Positions 1-10,976 of a DNA stretch of 64,000 bases are shown piece by piece; within the stretch, counting starts at the first letter, position 1, and the number at the start of each line of letters is the position of its first letter. Source of the stretch: Dysidea avara (lineage: Eukaryota; Porifera; Demospongiae; Dictyoceratida; Dysideidae). The DNA lies in the NCBI RefSeq assembly GCF_963678975.1, contig NC_089272.1, forward strand, positions 43,653,391-43,717,390. The letters are read 5' to 3'. Under the pieces are notes generated by a model, which worked only from the letters and a program-made list of their open reading frames with translations, did not search any database and had not been told where the DNA came from. A program made the translations under genes and the position numbers.

Positions 1-60
1 TTTTTTTTTTTTTTTTTTGCTCCTGTGGTTATTGTAGGTGGGAGAGTTATCCAGATTAAA

Positions 61-105
61 TACTCTAATAGAGCAGTCATGTAAATACTCTAATAATGCA
101 GTCAA
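61..105 (+). repeat. Two copies of the dispersed ~20-bp ACTCTAATAGARCAGTCA motif
   Basis: Two adjacent copies, roughly 61-80 and 84-105, of a short motif that recurs in both orientations at about eleven places in the window. The window itself opens with an 18-base poly(T) run. Nothing else is recognisable from 106 to 290. Confidence 0.75.
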
Positions 106-290
106 GCGTATAATAACAATCCTTGCACTGAATTTGACAGCTATTAAAGGCACCAGTAATGTAAATTGTAGCTCATATTAGGAGACTCTCAGTCTGTATG
201 CACATTGCAATTTGATCAGTTTCATGTGTGTACTGAAACGATGGTGTTACTATGCAGAATGCAAAATTACACTATTCACCACAGTCTTCA

Positions 291-637
291 TCATGACCTC
301 ATTAATAAGACCACCTCATTATAGTGACCATGTCAAGTAGGTCCCAAACATAGCTAAGGTGTACTTCATGACCTCATTAATAAGACCACCTCATTATAGT
401 GACCATGTCAAGTAGGTCCCAAACATAGCTAAGGTGTACTTCATGACCTCATTAACAAGACTACCTCATTATAGTGACCATGTCAAGTAGGTCCCAAACA
501 TAGCTAAGGTGTACTTCATGACCTCATTAATAAGACCACCTCATTATAGTGACCATGTCAAGTAGGTCCCAAACATTGCTAAGGTGTACTTCATGACCTC
601 ATTAATAAGACCAGCTGACCATGTCAAGTAGGTCCCA
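291..637 (+). repeat. 75-bp tandem repeat, about 4.6 copies
   Basis: Units beginning TCATGACCTCATTAA start at 291, 366, 441, 516 and 591, exactly 75 bp apart and nearly identical; the last copy is truncated. An inverted fragment of the same unit lies at about 1571-1622, where it forms a short hairpin. Confidence 0.92.
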
Positions 638-665
638 AGGTTCCTCACCAGAGATACTCTCCCTA

Positions 666-1299
666 ATATGTGACCGTCTCAGCAAAAACCCGACTAGTTC
701 GCACAATTAAAAAAAAATTTCAGCAATATCTGCAGTGGACCACCAAAGTTTTAGCCTTCTGTGGTGTGTAGTTTTGGAATTATAGTGCTAGACAGTATGA
801 AGAGCAAGACAATCGATTTGTACAGCGACTATACTGAAAATAAACTACAGGTGCTTACATTCGCAGCCATAACTTCTGTTTGGATTAGTCTACAACGTTG
901 CAATTTGGCTTAACATGTTCACCATGGATCAGTACATCTGCCAAGGTATAGTATTAGCCCTGTAGATACTTGCGTATATGGATATGATGGCAGTTTGGTA
1001 GAAGAAACAATGACAATCTTGTTTACGTTTACCGCATCGTAAACAAACACACGTGACACGCATACCGTTGGAGCTAGAGAAACTAAACAAAGATTTTCAA
1101 ACTCTCCATGAACAGGTGAATAAGATGATGTATAGTTTTAATCGATTTGAGTCTTCCTTCTTCGAGTCCTGGCCCGATAAAAACTTGCATAATTTTTCTT
1201 GTAGCATGCATAATTTTATGAACTATTTTTAAATTTCAATTTTCTCAATACACATGCTTGTGCAAACTAGACAAGTTTTCGCTGAGACGGTCACATATA
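666..1299. mobile_element. Non-autonomous TIR element (~634 bp)
   Basis: The left end (TATGTGACCGTCTCAGC, then AAAACCCGACTAGTTCGC) is repeated in inverted orientation at 1264-1299, giving terminal inverted repeats of about 36 bp. The interior has no convincing coding capacity. Single related ends occur near 34687-34725 and 38650-38690, so this is a dispersed family. No clear target-site duplication longer than TA is visible. Confidence 0.7.
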
Positions 1300-2865
1300 A
1301 CAGCCATGAACAGCCACAAACTAAACAAACTAGTGTATTTAAAACTTATTAGTTTAAAAATAAAGCAGCGATCTAATTATTTCTTCAATGCCAAATGTAG
1401 GAACTTCCTAGTGAGCTATGCTGTAACACCATCATTTATCTTTGTTTCACTACTTTTTATTGCTTGGATCCCTACTTCATTTTTAAATTTAATAATTTTT
1501 AAATACACTATAGAAATAATCACCGAATTATGTATTTCATAAGGCAGCTGCTTAAATTATTTATTAGTAAACCTCGTTAATAGGGTCAACAAGCCTCAGT
1601 GGTCTTATTAACGAGGTCATGAATACACTAGCCAATATAATAGGGTCATGTCTACTGGTCTACTGGTCTTTCCATTGTGTTACCAGTAAGAGGTGACTAG
1701 ATCAGTAAGGGGCGTGTCACAGTGCTCAATTATTATTGGTGTTGTTAGATCATGAAAAGGTGTGGTAAATCCTAACATGTAGCGACAAGTACCATAGATA
1801 GAGAAATACAGTGTGTACACAGGATGCATTATATTACCTATACTAGTACAGTGTCTATACAGTGCTTTAAATAATTTTGTGTTGTCTGAATACAGATACG
1901 GAAAACTATGCCTCAATATGTGACTAGATTTTGGAAAACAATCTAAATCGCACATTAGAAATCTAGATAAACGGTTTTAAAGAATTCAAGTCAGTCAGCA
2001 TAACTTGCCAAGGATAGCAAGCACGTGTATGAAATTTACACAAAAGATGCATCAATCTACTGTATAGCGGGTTATTTTTGAAGGTTTTTATTTTCGGGTG
2101 TTTCGAAGAGGCCCTTCTCTTCGAAAATAAATTCCCAAGTCCTGTTGCTATTCGAAAATAAATTCCCACAAGTAAAAATAACGCAATCAAGCAACAAGTA
2201 TTCGCTCGTGTATTCTTTACAAGTTTAAGCTCAGTATTATTAACAAACAAGTACACAGAAAAATTTGGAATTTTCAACTAGAGTAGGGACCATAGCACAT
2301 CGATAAAAAGTACTGAAACAAGCTGAGTAGTGCATGATATTAAATCACAGTAAAACAATAAGAAGTGTTATATCCCTACTGTGCATTTCTTGAGCACAGT
2401 ATTTCTGTGTACTTGTGTGTTAACTTTTTTTGTAAAATAGAATTATTATGATTGGTGTACCACGCATACCACATCAAAATAAAGAAATGGTGCCGCGCAC
2501 CCCAGCTATCAATTATTGTCTGAAAAGTGAAATATCCATTACGTTTCGTTGTCAGCTATGTTCAACCCGTTACACAGCATTACGAGTCAAGAACTGTTTG
2601 AAAGGCACCTCTACAATCAAAGTAGCCACTATGAAAAATACGGACAATTTCCATTACAAAGGAAGCCATCATGTGCTACCGCCAAATCGACACCTTTTGC
2701 CATCAGCAAAGATGAATGGGACACAAAGGAGGACACTGGTAAGTCCATGAAGAATGCATTGTACATACTGTGGTATGCCAAAAGGCACCTCTCGGGCTGA
2801 AGCGACGTCGAACAGTGAAAAAATCAAGCCTTAGCGTTATCGAGTTACACTTGTCTGAAGGAATC
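1300..2865. other. Unassigned region
   Basis: No gene is recognisable. It contains the hairpin made from part of the 75-bp unit (1571-1622) and a short duplicated TTCGAAAATAAATTCCC segment near 2120-2170. Short open frames here have no family resemblance and no supporting splice context. Confidence 0.5.
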
Positions 2866-3095
2866 AGGTAGTAGAAAATTCCGTTAAATAAATTATTTTT
2901 AAAATTCCGTAGCAACTTGTTGAAAACGTTTCGGGTCAATCTGAAAGCTTGGTTAGTTTTACCTAACCAATACTGCCTCATCGTCGTCAGGAAAAATTGA
3001 GGCTGGTTTTTGGGTGATGTTATGTTGTGGGCCACGCCTACTCCTTTGTGGTCCCTACTATACAGTACCATTGTACTGTATGATAATTGAACAGT
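2866..3095 (+). repeat. Dispersed repeat, copy 1
   Basis: The segment from GTAGAAAATTCCG to GTACTGTATGATAA aligns by eye with 4247-4460: the same order of AATTYCGTAGCA, TCATCGTCGTC / CTTCGTCGTCC and TACAGTACYATYGTACTGT blocks. The copies are diverged and non-coding, as expected of an old interspersed element. Confidence 0.6.
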
Positions 3096-3979
3096 ATCAT
3101 TACTAAGGCATCAATAGCCAGTAAACTATCCAGAATGGCCATTGTTGGGAATCCATGCCATCTGCTGCTGTATCCTGATCAAGCCGATCGCCTCACCAGT
3201 GGCTGCTATCTACTCCACTTATAACTCAATCTTATTTCCAGTGTGCAAAAGTGGGGCGGGTTTATTCCATCCTCGATTCCATAAGTTAAGTAAGGTGAGC
3301 ACATATAGACTCTACGTATTATTGTAATTTGTGACACAAATTTCTATTTGCTTGAAATCCAAAATATGTATTCTTCAAAATTAAAACCTCAGATTTTACT
3401 GTTTCTACGAAAATTTCTGGTTCGAAAATAACCAGCTATATGGCTTTCAGACCACTTCCAGTACTTGTAGTTGCTTGTAGAGTTTCCTGCCAAATAAGAT
3501 AGACAATCTGAGCAGTTGGACAAGCGAAGTAGTATCACGAGTGCTCACAAGGGGTGGAGGGGAGGGCAAGAGATAGACTTCAAAATGGAGGCAGACCACA
3601 ATTGGAGTCCAGACACAAGGTTACAAGGCTGTGCTGGCTCGTTAGTGGCTGGTATGTAGCAAACTCCACAGAAAAACGTCTGGCCAACATTATCAAGCTG
3701 TCCACCAGTAAACTAGTGATTCTTGCCAAGCCAGGTCCTTCACAAGGCCAGAAACCGCCACTCGAGCTCTCCACATCACCCAGAAAAGACGTCTGTTAAA
3801 ACCAGCCTCGAGTAGCTTGACTAGTACTGAGTGTCAAAACTAGTAGTACGATAGTGTAGCTATCCACTGGTGTTAGTTTGATTTTGCCTGATGTGCGATT
3901 TGGATCAGTTTTGTAAAACCTGGTCACATATGGTTTTGTTGCATGAAGATGACAACCACCCTGATTAAAGATAAAAAGT
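3096..3979. other. Unassigned region
   Basis: Unique-looking sequence between the dispersed repeat and the (AGGC)n tract. Short open frames are present but none resembles a known protein. No repeat structure stands out. Confidence 0.4.
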
Positions 3980-4246
<267 letters not shown>

Positions 4247-4490
4247 TAGAAAATTCGCGAAAATATATTTTTTTTTAAATTTCGTAGCACCTAATCGAAA
4301 ATGCTTCTGGTCGTTCTGAAGGCATGTTTGGGCTTGGTTATACTGTCAAGTGGCCGTGAAGGGTTTGCAAAGATGATTTGGCTTGATTTATCTTCATATA
4401 CCACGCCCACATCTTCGTCGTCCCTACCATACAGTACTATCGTACTGTATGATAACCAACCAGGGTTCAATCCCCGCCTACATAGGTCAT
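4247..4490 (+). repeat. Dispersed repeat, copy 2
   Basis: Diverged homologue of 2866-3095 directly abutting the (AGGC)n tract, which suggests the microsatellite grew at the edge of this repeat. The tail carries GGGTTCAATCCCC, similar to a tRNA/SINE B box, but no tRNA cloverleaf can be folded around it. Confidence 0.55.
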
Positions 4491-5194
4491 AACTTTTTTT
4501 CACTTTTGGGACATTTTTGATGCACGTTTTTGTTCTATCTGTTCCATGCAATTCTTCATCTACAAACTTTTATGCTCAGTTTTTCAACACTGGCACATAA
4601 CTGTCTTACGTCATAGGGACTCTTATAGCATTTTTGGGATAGGGCGGGCAAATTGACAACATATTTTGTCTATCTGTATGTTGGTCCAGTGTGTTGTATT
4701 AGAGTAGGTAAAAGCTTCTTTCACATTTACACTATGCAGATACTGTAGACTATAAAGCACACAGCAAATATAGGACACTAATATTTATGCTTGGTCCCAA
4801 TATATTAATTATTATCGCATTAGTTGCTCTGTATGTAAAACAGCTAGGTACCAATGCTTTTGTTTGCTTCTTACAGCACGGTGAAGTCATTGGTAGAGAA
4901 GACGCACTGAATAATTGAACTACATTCCTCACAACAATAAACTTGAGCGTTTTGCATCATGAACTTCAGCAGGATGACATAAGGAAACCTCATGCTCTTT
5001 AAAATGTGACATTACCATGTACTCTACATAGCTACATGAGCAGTGCTGGTGTTTAATGCTTGATCCCTCTTCCTGGCATTAAAATGTTTAATGTGGAGAT
5101 GGTCCTGCACGTAGGGCAGGTACCAATGCTAGTTTCAGATAAACGAGGGTCGGGTAACCGAGAGTCTAGATTACAAGACTGAAGCATGCTCATC
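4491..5194. other. Unassigned region
   Basis: No gene, tandem repeat or inverted repeat recognised. Confidence 0.4.
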
Positions 5195-5290
5195 CCTACT
5201 AAGCCTGTCATGATTAATCGATTAAAGTGATTAATCAGTGAAAAATATAATCAATTAATCATTTTGTAATCGATTAATAATCGCGTAGTA
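5195..5290. repeat. AT-rich ATTAATCGATTAA cluster
   Basis: Several copies of ATTAATCGATTAA-like palindromes within 100 bp. A similar cluster in inverted orientation sits at about 16995-17056, on the far side of the minisatellite and satellite complex. They may be the two ends of one old element enclosing the whole 5.2-17.06 kb block, but this is inference. Confidence 0.4.
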
Positions 5291-5629
5291 TACATAAACA
5301 GTGAGTAGCTTGAAGGGAACAATATTTATTGTGAAGGGAACAATATTTATTGTTTCCATATATATAATCTCAACATGAGTATCACGTACATATTACAATT
5401 ATTGGCGATTGCAAACAATAGTAAGAGAATGAAGCATTACCATCACTAAGGGTTGGCTCACCATTTATTAACAAGCAGATCCTGAGCTTTAAAGCCATAT
5501 TGCAGCCTGTAAGTGCTGACAATGATAGCTAGTGTTTCCAGCTAAACTACTAATTGCAACCTAGCTACTTATCAACTGTTGCCATTCGCTCAACTCTCCT
5601 TTTACCCACTATAACATTATGTTAGGAGA

Positions 5630-6027
5630 CTACCACTACAATACTGTGTACAGTATTGATCAAGTGTAGCTGATACTACTATACTGTGTACAGTATTGAT
5701 CAAGTGTAGCTGATACTACTATACTGTGTACAGTATTGATCAAGTGTAGTTGATACTACTATACTGTGTACAGTATTGATCAAGTGTAGCTGATGCTACT
5801 ATACTGTGTACAGTATTGATCAAGTGTAGCTGATACTACTATACTGTGTATAGTATTGATCAAGTGTAGCTGATACTACTATACTGTGTACAGTATTGAT
5901 CAAGTGTAGCTGATACTACTATACTGTGTATAGTATTGATCAAGTGTAGCTGATACTACTATACTGTGTACAGTATTGATCAAGTGTAGCTGATGCTACT
6001 ATACTGTGTACAGTATTGATCAAGTGT
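5630..6027 (+). repeat. 40-bp minisatellite array, left part (~10 copies)
   Basis: Units starting ATACTGTGTACAGTATTGAT recur every 40 bp from 5641 to 6001 with only a few substitutions. The unit contains the palindrome TTGATCAA. The array is cut mid-unit at 6027 by the BEL/Pao retrotransposon and resumes at 11928. The stretch 5291-5629 before it holds only a 20-bp direct duplication (5310-5355). Confidence 0.95.
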
Positions 6028-6211
6028 TGTGGCGTATAGTGGTTTGATAGGGTAGAACGACCGATTCTAGCCCCAGATAGAGGAGACGAAAACTACAAGC
6101 TACAACACGTGTTCGCGCCTAATACCAACCTAATATATTAGAGTCACACATGTGCAGTAATTACAATAGCTAATAATAGTAACAGTATTAAGTGTCAGTC
6201 AATCTAAGACA
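6028..6211 (-). repeat. 3' LTR of the BEL/Pao element
   Basis: 184 bp; in element orientation it begins TGTCTTAG and ends CGCCACA (TG...CA). It matches the other LTR except for one additional A. Immediately inside it, at about 6212-6232 on the minus strand, is a short GGAGGA purine run behind a C run, a weak polypurine-tract candidate. Confidence 0.97.
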
Positions 6212-6347
6212 TCCTCCGGGGGGGGGCACAAAGAGCACCAGTCCATTGCTGTACCCTCTGGCGTCCCTTCACTGCTGCTCGACGAACTGGTCTTGACATC
6301 TCTTCCACAGTGGGCTGTTTGTTTTGAACATTATCCTGACGTGTTGA

Positions 6348-9300
6348 TCATGGCAACTCTGCTGCTGTGACCTCAAGAGGATAGAGCTTAGTTATTGGTC
6401 GATTTGTCTGACCAGTGGATGTCCTGACATTTGCAGAACGAGCGAATCCATCGTTGCCCTTGTTAAGATGTTCAACAACACCTAGTCTCCACTGAATCCG
6501 GGGAGCATCATCGTGGATGAGGACAACATCACCAACTCCTATCATCTGTGTGTTATTGCCTGTTGAGCGATGGAATTCTCGAAGCGAGGTCAGATACTCC
6601 TTCTGCCATCTGGTCCAAAAATGCTTGAAGAGCAGTGCTTGAGTCTTAGTCCTCTTCCTAATGTCTGCATCATCACCGTATGTTGGGTCATCTATCTCAT
6701 CATCTTCTACTCTCTGATAAGGCAGGGAGATAATGGGTCGGCCATATAGGAGGTGGGATGGTGTTATGGGGTCTATGTCATTGACATCAGCAGAAACATG
6801 GGTTAGCGGACGGTTGTTCAGCACAGCTTCTACCTCCACCACTATGGTCTGGAGACTGTCCAATGTGACATGACTGCGGCCCAATATCTTCTTCAGAACT
6901 GACTTCGTGAGCCCAATGAGTCTTTCCCAAAATCCCCCAAACCAGGGGGCACGTTTGGGGATAAAACGCCAATCAACACCTCTCCTTGAAAGACTCTCAG
7001 CTAGTTCCTCAGATGATAATAGGCTCTTGAGCTCCTCGGCCGCAGCCAAGTATGTGGAGGCATTGTCAGAGAGCATTAATCTTGGCAGGGATCTTCTGCT
7101 GGCGAAGCGACGGAATGCCTGTAAGAAACACGCAACAGTTAGATCAACAACTATTTCCAGATGGATTGCTCTGGAAACAGCGCAGGTGAAGAGGCAAATG
7201 TAGGCCTTGCATTCACCTTCACTGCTCCGGACGTACAGCGCACCAGTGAAATCCACTCCGGTGACTTCGAACGGATTAGCCATATTGACTCGGCATTTCA
7301 CAAGTGGTGGAGGGTCTGGCGCTGAATATGGTCTACATGAAACCTTTCTGCAGATTACACACTTCCGGAGCAGTGAGCGGATGCGCTGTCTTCCTGATGG
7401 TATCCAGTACTGCTGCCGGATAACCGTCAGGGTGGAGTTCACGCCACCGTGACGTTGTGTTATGTGTGCTTGTATGATCACAAGGTTTGTGTAATGGTGT
7501 TTAGATGGCAGCAAGTAGGGAAACCTTGTAAGCTCTGAAAGTGGGGCATTGTGGATGCGCCCACCACATCTAATCAGCTGGTTCTGATCCAAGAATAGCC
7601 TGAGCTGTCTTACCAGTGGGAGCCGTCGAGATTTTGAAGTCAAGTTAGAGATCTCTCTGGGAAATTCTGCATGTTGAACAGCTTCAAGGACCTTCAGGTT
7701 TGCCGTAGACATCTCTGCTGGGGTTAGATACCTTGTGCTGACAGTTAGGAGATGTCTTGTATTGTTGACAAAGCACAACACATAGGCAGTTACTGCAAGC
7801 AATCTCTTTAAGCTACTGTACCTCTTGATATCTATGATGTTTAGGAGGGTAACTGATGGGTCGCTTTCATCTTGTTCGGTGTGCGAGCTTTGATCTGCTT
7901 CTTCTAAGTCAATTTCTGATTGTGATAGGAGCACTCCTGTAGGGTCCCAGACTGGCCAACGTTGTTGAGATGACAACCATGGTGGTCCCTGTAGCCACAT
8001 GGTAGATGAGCTGAGCTGTTGAAAGGTTATCCCTCTTGTCAGGAGATCTGCTGGATTTTCTGCAGATGGACAGTACTTCCACCTATTGGAAACAGAGTGA
8101 ATCTCAGCAACCCTATGACTTACATATGGCTTCAATGTTTTCTGGCTATTAATCCAATGCAGAACTATCTGACTATCTGACCACAAATGAACAGTCACAT
8201 TGATTGTCAGGGATTTCATAATAAAGTGAGCTAGCCTGGCCGCAAGTACAGCTGTATTTAATTCCAATTTGGGCAGGGTTAGCTGCTTCAATGGTGCAGC
8301 TCTAGTCTTGGACATCAGTATTGAGGCTGGTCCTTGCCCTTGTTGGATAAAGGCAACTGCGCCGTAGGCCTTTAAGCTTGCGTCAGCAAACACATGCAGA
8401 CTAGTGGAAACACCCTGAGGTACTGGAAAAATAATATTGTACTTGCGGGAGAAGGACAGAGTTGTGGCTTGTGCAATGTTCGCAGCAATGGTGATCCATT
8501 GAGTGCATAGATTGGGGTCAAGTGTAGTGTCCCACTCTAAATGCTCTTGCCATAGCTGTTGTAGGAAGAGCTTTGCGGAGATCGTGACAGGTGATAGTAG
8601 TCCCAATGGATCAAAAATGCTTGATGACCACTTGAGAACCTCTCGCTTAGTCATTGTAGGTGGAAATTTTGTGTCTAGGTTGGGGGAGACATAGAGCATA
8701 TCACTCTCAGTGTTCCAGTACATTCCTAGTACTTTGACTGGGTTGCTTGGTTCAACAACCTTGTGCTGTGATGCTACCTGCTGAAGGAAATCACAGTTCG
8801 AGGACCAGGAGCGTAGGTTGAAACCTGCACTACCAAGTACTGAACGAGACTCAATGAAATATTTGTGTGCAGCTTCCTCACTATGGCAACCAGACACAAC
8901 ATTGTCTACGTAAAGATTGTGAAGTAGATCCTGTGATATTGCTGAGGAATTCCGAATTAGGTGGAAGCTAAGTGCTGCATACAGCATGAAAGGAGAACTA
9001 GTAGCTCCAAATAGCACAACTCGGAATCTATAGATCACAAAGGGGCTGTTCTCATCAGTGGGATCTGACAGCCATAAAAAACGTGTACTGTCCCTGTCTG
9101 ATTCGTCTAAATACACATGGAGAAAGGCTTTCTCGATGTCAGCTGAAAGCGCAATTGTATGTAGCCGGAAACGGAGAAGAATGGTGCAAAGATCTGTGAG
9201 GAACGGGGGGCCTGCTGAAAGGCAGTCATTAAGGCTAGGATTGTTGCGAGACTGTTTGCAACTGCAGTCGTACACTATTCGGATAGGTGTGGTGGCCGAG

Positions 9301-10976
9301 TCTTTTCTGACTGGGTGATGGGGAATGTAGTGTACATTATGTGTGTGACTGCCACTCTCTACTCTTTCTATGAAGCCTTTTTGTTCTTGATCTTTAATGA
9401 TGGTTCCATATGTTTTCAGTAGCTCTGGTGTTTTGGACAATCGATGTGCTAGGGACCTAGTTCGTTTCGAGCAGATAAAATAATTAGATGGGAGAGGAGG
9501 GTGATCCTCTCTCCAGGGAAAGCGCAAGCTATAGGCACCATCTGATCGTATAGTGATATGGCTTTTCATGTATTGCTGGAGGAACACATTGTTATCTGGA
9601 GTGTCTGCAGTGGGTGACGAGCTTGCAGACTCTGAATTCCAGAATTGGAATAGGTCACTGGTTTCTGTGGTACACGATAGTATAGCTATGTGTAAGTTAG
9701 TTGAATTAATGGGTTGAGGTAAGGGGAGTGGGCCAGACAATAGGTAGCCTAGTCGTGATTGAACTGCTGTGGGACCATCACCCCGAATTACCTCATCTTG
9801 CACGAAACGCCAGTAGTGGTCAGCCCCAATGAGAATTGAGATTTGGAAGTTCTCATCCCCGGTTACTGGATGAGCCAATGTGAGGCCCTTCAGATATGGA
9901 ACTTCACTCAGGTGGGTACGCACTGAGTTTCGGATGGGGGCTGCCAACTGCTGAACAATGAGGACCGAAATTGGGATACGAGCAGAGTTCAGGGTGTGTA
10001 CAAAGAGTGTTGCTACCACAAGGCTTCTGGACGAGGACACCTGCCCTCCAAAGGATGATACTGAGATAGTCTCACGGTGGGTTGGATGAAGACACAGTTC
10101 ATCAGCCAGTGCTTGTGTGATGAAAGAGCGCTGCGCTCCCTCATCAAACAGAATGTTGCCTTCTGTAGTGGTGGTTGCTGATGACACTTCAGCAATGGCT
10201 GTCTTCAATAAGCATACACTGGTATATAATGCTGAGAGAGGAGCAGGTGTCATTGTGGTAAATGCAGCATTGTCAGTTGCAGGTGCTTGTGCAGTGGGTA
10301 ATGCTGAGGTCTGTTGGTCAGGTTGTGATTGTGTGGTTTCTGTAAGGAAGGCGTGGCAAAGGCTGGTGTGGTGTCGCTTCTTGCACTCTCTACATGTGAA
10401 CTTAGAGGTGCATTGTGTCACCTTGTGCCTGGCAAGACAGTTGAAGCACAAATTGTCTCGCTTCACAATTGATAACCTCTCCTTAGGGTCTGTTACACTG
10501 TTACATACACCAGCCTTGTGACCTCCCTTACAGAAGACACATACAGGTTCCTTCCTCTGTTGACCATCACGATGGTGGTGGCCCTTGTGTGTAGCTGTGT
10601 GGAAGGAACTGGTGGATGGTGGGAAGCTGTCGTAATTGCTGGGTTTACCGCCATGTTGATAACTCATTTCAAAAATTTGGACTTCCTTGCGAATGGCAGC
10701 CATCACATCCTTAATGGACCATTCTGTCTCATAGTGCTCACGTGCCATATGCCGTTTGGTTTTAACAGGTAGTTTACTAAGTATGGATGAGGTCAATAGC
10801 ATACCATAAGATTCAGGAGACTTGCCAAGTGCTGATAGTGACCTCATGTGCCTTTCTATGGTATCATGAAAGCCCTGTAAACTAGCCAAGTTGTTAGATG
10901 GCTTTGTGAGGTTGAGTAATGCCTCCATGTGGGCATTGATAATCTTATATGGCTGCCCAAATCTATCCTTCAACAA
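6348..10976 (-). CDS. BEL/Pao gag-pol polyprotein, main open part (1542 aa)
   Basis: Encodes, in order: the C-terminal part of the gag-like DUF1759 domain (residues ~1-110); cysteine-rich zinc knuckles starting CVFCKGGHKAGVC (~145-210); a DUF1758-type aspartic protease with FDEGAQRSFI (~275-285); reverse transcriptase with SADIEKAFLHV and the active-site segment YVDN (near 8900 in the window; most relatives have YVDD); RNase H of the Peptidase_A17 region with FADASLKAYGA; an H2C2 integrase zinc finger and the catalytic core with VDFTG, LSDNAST and the FWERLIG segment; and a C-terminal DUF5641-like domain. The listed start is simply the first Met after a stop: the frame continues upstream through TGA at 11055-11057 and 11184-11186 into the gag start at 11720. 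The product would copy and integrate the element. Confidence 0.93.
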   Translation of the reverse strand: MLKDRFGQPYKIINAHMEALLNLTKPSNNLASLQGFHDTIERHMRSLSALGKSPESYGMLLTSSILSKLPVKTKRHMAREHYETEWSIKDVMAAIRKEVQIFEMSYQHGGKPSNYDSFPPSTSSFHTATHKGHHHRDGQQRKEPVCVFCKGGHKAGVCNSVTDPKERLSIVKRDNLCFNCLARHKVTQCTSKFTCRECKKRHHTSLCHAFLTETTQSQPDQQTSALPTAQAPATDNAAFTTMTPAPLSALYTSVCLLKTAIAEVSSATTTTEGNILFDEGAQRSFITQALADELCLHPTHRETISVSSFGGQVSSSRSLVVATLFVHTLNSARIPISVLIVQQLAAPIRNSVRTHLSEVPYLKGLTLAHPVTGDENFQISILIGADHYWRFVQDEVIRGDGPTAVQSRLGYLLSGPLPLPQPINSTNLHIAILSCTTETSDLFQFWNSESASSSPTADTPDNNVFLQQYMKSHITIRSDGAYSLRFPWREDHPPLPSNYFICSKRTRSLAHRLSKTPELLKTYGTIIKDQEQKGFIERVESGSHTHNVHYIPHHPVRKDSATTPIRIVYDCSCKQSRNNPSLNDCLSAGPPFLTDLCTILLRFRLHTIALSADIEKAFLHVYLDESDRDSTRFLWLSDPTDENSPFVIYRFRVVLFGATSSPFMLYAALSFHLIRNSSAISQDLLHNLYVDNVVSGCHSEEAAHKYFIESRSVLGSAGFNLRSWSSNCDFLQQVASQHKVVEPSNPVKVLGMYWNTESDMLYVSPNLDTKFPPTMTKREVLKWSSSIFDPLGLLSPVTISAKLFLQQLWQEHLEWDTTLDPNLCTQWITIAANIAQATTLSFSRKYNIIFPVPQGVSTSLHVFADASLKAYGAVAFIQQGQGPASILMSKTRAAPLKQLTLPKLELNTAVLAARLAHFIMKSLTINVTVHLWSDSQIVLHWINSQKTLKPYVSHRVAEIHSVSNRWKYCPSAENPADLLTRGITFQQLSSSTMWLQGPPWLSSQQRWPVWDPTGVLLSQSEIDLEEADQSSHTEQDESDPSVTLLNIIDIKRYSSLKRLLAVTAYVLCFVNNTRHLLTVSTRYLTPAEMSTANLKVLEAVQHAEFPREISNLTSKSRRLPLVRQLRLFLDQNQLIRCGGRIHNAPLSELTRFPYLLPSKHHYTNLVIIQAHITQRHGGVNSTLTVIRQQYWIPSGRQRIRSLLRKCVICRKVSCRPYSAPDPPPLVKCRVNMANPFEVTGVDFTGALYVRSSEGECKAYICLFTCAVSRAIHLEIVVDLTVACFLQAFRRFASRRSLPRLMLSDNASTYLAAAEELKSLLSSEELAESLSRRGVDWRFIPKRAPWFGGFWERLIGLTKSVLKKILGRSHVTLDSLQTIVVEVEAVLNNRPLTHVSADVNDIDPITPSHLLYGRPIISLPYQRVEDDEIDDPTYGDDADIRKRTKTQALLFKHFWTRWQKEYLTSLREFHRSTGNNTQMIGVGDVVLIHDDAPRIQWRLGVVEHLNKGNDGFARSANVRTSTGQTNRPITKLYPLEVTAAELP

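Noticed and set aside
1258-1542. 94-codon open frame after the first TIR element
   Set aside because: Starts inside the TIR, low-complexity AT-rich composition, no recognisable motif or splice context.
2448-2800. Overlapping open frames around 2.5-2.8 kb, one with a possible donor at 2739
   Set aside because: No domain similarity and no partner exon; sequence adjoins a dispersed repeat.
4440-4490. tRNA gene or tRNA-derived SINE suggested by GGGTTCAATCCCC
   Set aside because: T-arm stem does not pair fully, no D-arm or anticodon arm upstream; B-box resemblance alone is too weak.
6907-10772. Several plus-strand open frames of 60-134 codons inside the BEL/Pao element
   Set aside because: Shadows of the minus-strand gag-pol frame.
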